Shown one piece after another: positions 45,531 to 46,753 of a DNA stretch of 46,753 nucleotides; within the stretch, counting starts at the first letter, position 1, and each line of letters begins with the position of its first letter. A program made the translations under genes and the position numbers. The DNA comes from Microcoleaceae cyanobacterium MO_207.B10 (GTDB lineage Bacteria; Cyanobacteriota; Cyanobacteriia; Cyanobacteriales; Microcoleaceae). The notes beneath the pieces were generated by a model. It had not been told where the DNA came from, ran no database searches, and saw nothing but the letters and a program-made list of their open reading frames with translations. The DNA is taken from the NCBI GenBank assembly GCA_030064835.1, contig JASJEE010000003.1:1-46753 (forward strand), in the 5' to 3' direction.

Positions 45531-45754
45531 CTTAGACAAAAGAGGGAAAAAGGAAAAAGCGAGAAAGAAGTCAGGAATAAAAAAAAGGAAAATAATAGAC
45601 ATAGTTCTCTAAAATCAATTAGAAAAGCTATTTTTCTTTTCAGCATCAATTTAGAGCTTGCCTTTTTGCAGCATTCTTTAATCTGAAAATATTTACTATT
45701 CAAAACAAAATTATAGCGATTGCTGACTTTCTAGAAATCAATTTTCCAATACTA

Positions 45755-45862
45755 CTATTGCTTCAATAGCCGTAGTGCTTGGAATGCCAGTAAGAAAAAA
45801 CCCACAGAACCCAATACGGTGAGAATTGGGGCAACTAAATCTGGTGTCAAAGTTTCACTCAT
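45755..45862 (-). CDS. 35-residue single-pass membrane protein
   Basis: A complete gene of 35 codons, ATG 45862 to TAG 45755. The sequence runs MSETLTPDLVAPILTVLGSV then GFFLLAFQALRLLKQ. One TM helix spans about 9-30 with a short basic C-terminal end. AAGAGGAT is 8-9 nt before the ATG, and a TATAAT box lies about 45 nt upstream on the same strand. This is the layout of small photosynthetic-complex subunits (PsaM, PsbX, PetM, NdhP sizes), but the sequence does not match any of those I remember. It could be an accessory subunit of a membrane complex. Confidence 0.7.
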   Translation of the reverse strand: MSETLTPDLVAPILTVLGSVGFFLLAFQALRLLKQ

Positions 45863-46127
45863 TATCAGTATCCTCTTAATCATAACTAACCTTTGATATT
45901 TGTATATTTTATTATACAAACATCTAATTTCAGAATATCACAAATCAACTTGCTGATAACTATAGTAATCTGTTCTAATAAGGAAGATGGGCAAGTGTGG
46001 GGGGAGGGGGGAGAACGACCGCAAAATTACTTCTTGCTCCAAAAAACGTATTTTAAAATACATTTAGTGTTCCGAAATATGGATTTAATAGCATTCACAT
46101 AGCTTCTATTTTTTGTCACGTTTTATC

Positions 46128-46153
46128 TTAAGAAAGATGTTGATAAAACATAG
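46128..46153 (+). promoter_or_regulatory. Conserved 26-bp upstream motif, copy 2
   Basis: TTAAGAAAGATG then TTGATAAAACATAG; 24 of 26 positions equal 3013-3038. It ends 122 nt before the ATG at 46275. TTGATA inside could serve as a -35 box, but no clear -10 follows at 17 nt. Confidence 0.4.
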
Positions 46154-46274
46154 GCTTTTAAGGAGATAAAAAAAGAGAATATTCCAAGTTTCAAGCCTCC
46201 TTATTGCAGAGGTACTAATAACTGATAACGGAAATGACCTATAATAATAGTTTTTTACTCAAAGGATTCTAAAA

Positions 46275-46742
46275 ATGAAATTTGAGACAAATGTACAAGA
46301 AGCTTGTTACAACCAAGTTACTGTGTGGATGAGAGAGTTATTTGACAAATTTCCATGTATTATTAAAGGCTTGCCTGGTATTAGTTTATTTATGGGTTCT
46401 GCCTTGGTAGAAATATTTGTTTTTCCTTGGGGCGATGATGAAGCCATAATTAATACTCGCTCCTACGTTGTGACAGATGTAGAACTTCAACCAAATTTAA
46501 TGGAATTTTTACTGCGAGAAAATAGTAAGATGCGTTTTGGAGCCTTCGGCATAGATGAAAATGATAATATTATATTTGAACATACAATAGTTGGTTCGAC
46601 TTGTGATAAACAAGAGTTAGAAGCATCTGTCAAAGCAGTTTTACAAATTTCTGATGAATATGATGATAAAATTGTTGAACAGTGGGGTGGAAAAAGAGCT
46701 ATGGATCGAATGACTCCTAAAAAATCCCCTATTCATTTGTAG
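46275..46742 (+). CDS. YbjN / T3SS-chaperone-like protein
   Basis: 155 residues, ending just inside the window. The alternating beta-strand pattern (SLFMGSALVEIFVFPWGDDE; AIINTRSYVVTDVELQP; LMEFLLRENSKMRFGAFGID; IIFEHTIVGSTCDKQEL) fits the YbjN/type III secretion chaperone-like fold that is widespread in cyanobacteria without type III secretion. It presumably binds peptides or partner proteins. The last codons and TAG at 46740-46742 overlap a TATACCA-type end (TTGTAGCCAACATTTAT, as at 32996-33013). Confidence 0.75.
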   Translation: MKFETNVQEACYNQVTVWMRELFDKFPCIIKGLPGISLFMGSALVEIFVFPWGDDEAIINTRSYVVTDVELQPNLMEFLLRENSKMRFGAFGIDENDNIIFEHTIVGSTCDKQELEASVKAVLQISDEYDDKIVEQWGGKRAMDRMTPKKSPIHL

Positions 46743-46753
46743 CCAACATTTAT

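Larger units (their letters stand above)
45066..46274. other. Intergenic with two palindromic elements and a tiny gene
   Basis: Elements at 45156-45293 and 45391-45530, the small membrane-protein gene at 45755-45862, and the 26-bp motif at 46128-46153. A GGGGGGAGGGGGGAG tract is at about 45995-46013. Other short frames are repeat-derived. Confidence 0.6.

Noticed and set aside
1-46753. tRNA, rRNA or known riboswitch
   Set aside because: A read for T-loop (GGTTCRANYCC) and conserved rRNA words found none; short or divergent RNAs could be missed without covariance models.

Overview
The window looks like chromosomal DNA of a filamentous marine-type cyanobacterium, probably Oscillatoriales/Microcoleaceae of the Okeania or Trichodesmium kind. 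The grounds are: a dozen HIP1 octamers (GCGATCGC) scattered through the coding regions; low GC by eye; long non-coding gaps full of palindromic elements and heptamer-type short repeats; phylloquinone genes (menD, menF, menA); XisH/XisI proteins; an IS607-type transposon; and a 35-residue single-pass membrane protein of the kind common in photosynthetic membranes. The genus is an inference. No rRNA, tRNA or CRISPR array was seen.

Layout. 1-270: five copies of a 54-bp tandem repeat. 414-915: two small overlapping unknown genes (minus). 1724-2622: a broken RND membrane-fusion protein. 3154-4692: an orphan sensor histidine kinase. 4737-6474: an IS607-family transposon (serine recombinase TnpA plus TnpB). 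6904-10086: a bacterial SNF2-family helicase. 10654-12807: pnp. 12808-14639: a 1.8-kb gap of nested palindromic elements. 14640-18023: a large sensor kinase/receiver/adenylate cyclase fusion. 19167-25639: menD, a small HTH protein, and menF divergent from menA, so three phylloquinone steps lie together. 25948-27471: msrB and a TauE/SafE permease. 28397-31604: a fungal/LYS20-type homocitrate synthase, a truncated kinase-like ORF and an acetamidase/formamidase. 31742-32735: a broken AlbA_2 (Schlafen-type) gene. 33038-34609: a Tat-exported beta-propeller, with an alternating 174/161-bp higher-order repeat upstream of it. 35627-37699: a DUF255/thioredoxin-domain protein. 37824-40252: an accessory patch with xisH, xisI, a PIN-toxin remnant and a frameshifted PD-(D/E)XK nuclease whose 3' end is repeated downstream. 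41242-45065: a one-TM protein, a J-domain protein and a TPR protein. 45755-45862: the 35-residue membrane protein. 46275-46742: a YbjN/T3SS-chaperone-like protein.

Two themes recur. First, gene decay: the membrane-fusion protein, AlbA_2, PIN and nuclease genes each carry identifiable lesions (a frameshift, an in-frame stop or an internal deletion), and the kinase-like ORF appears truncated. Second, there are at least five families of short elements with terminal inverted repeats (beginning TATAGC, ATAGCAATCC, TATACCA, GTAAGCATTCAGC and TTACAGCGG). Some nest or abut, and one supplies the 3' end of an ORF. The men genes work together to make phylloquinone for photosystem I; most other genes are single units without an obvious operon partner.

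No complete new multi-gene system was found. The best candidates for follow-up are the two higher-order tandem repeats, the cysteine-free TnpB, the LYS20-type homocitrate synthase, and a 26-bp motif shared at similar distances upstream of two unrelated genes.
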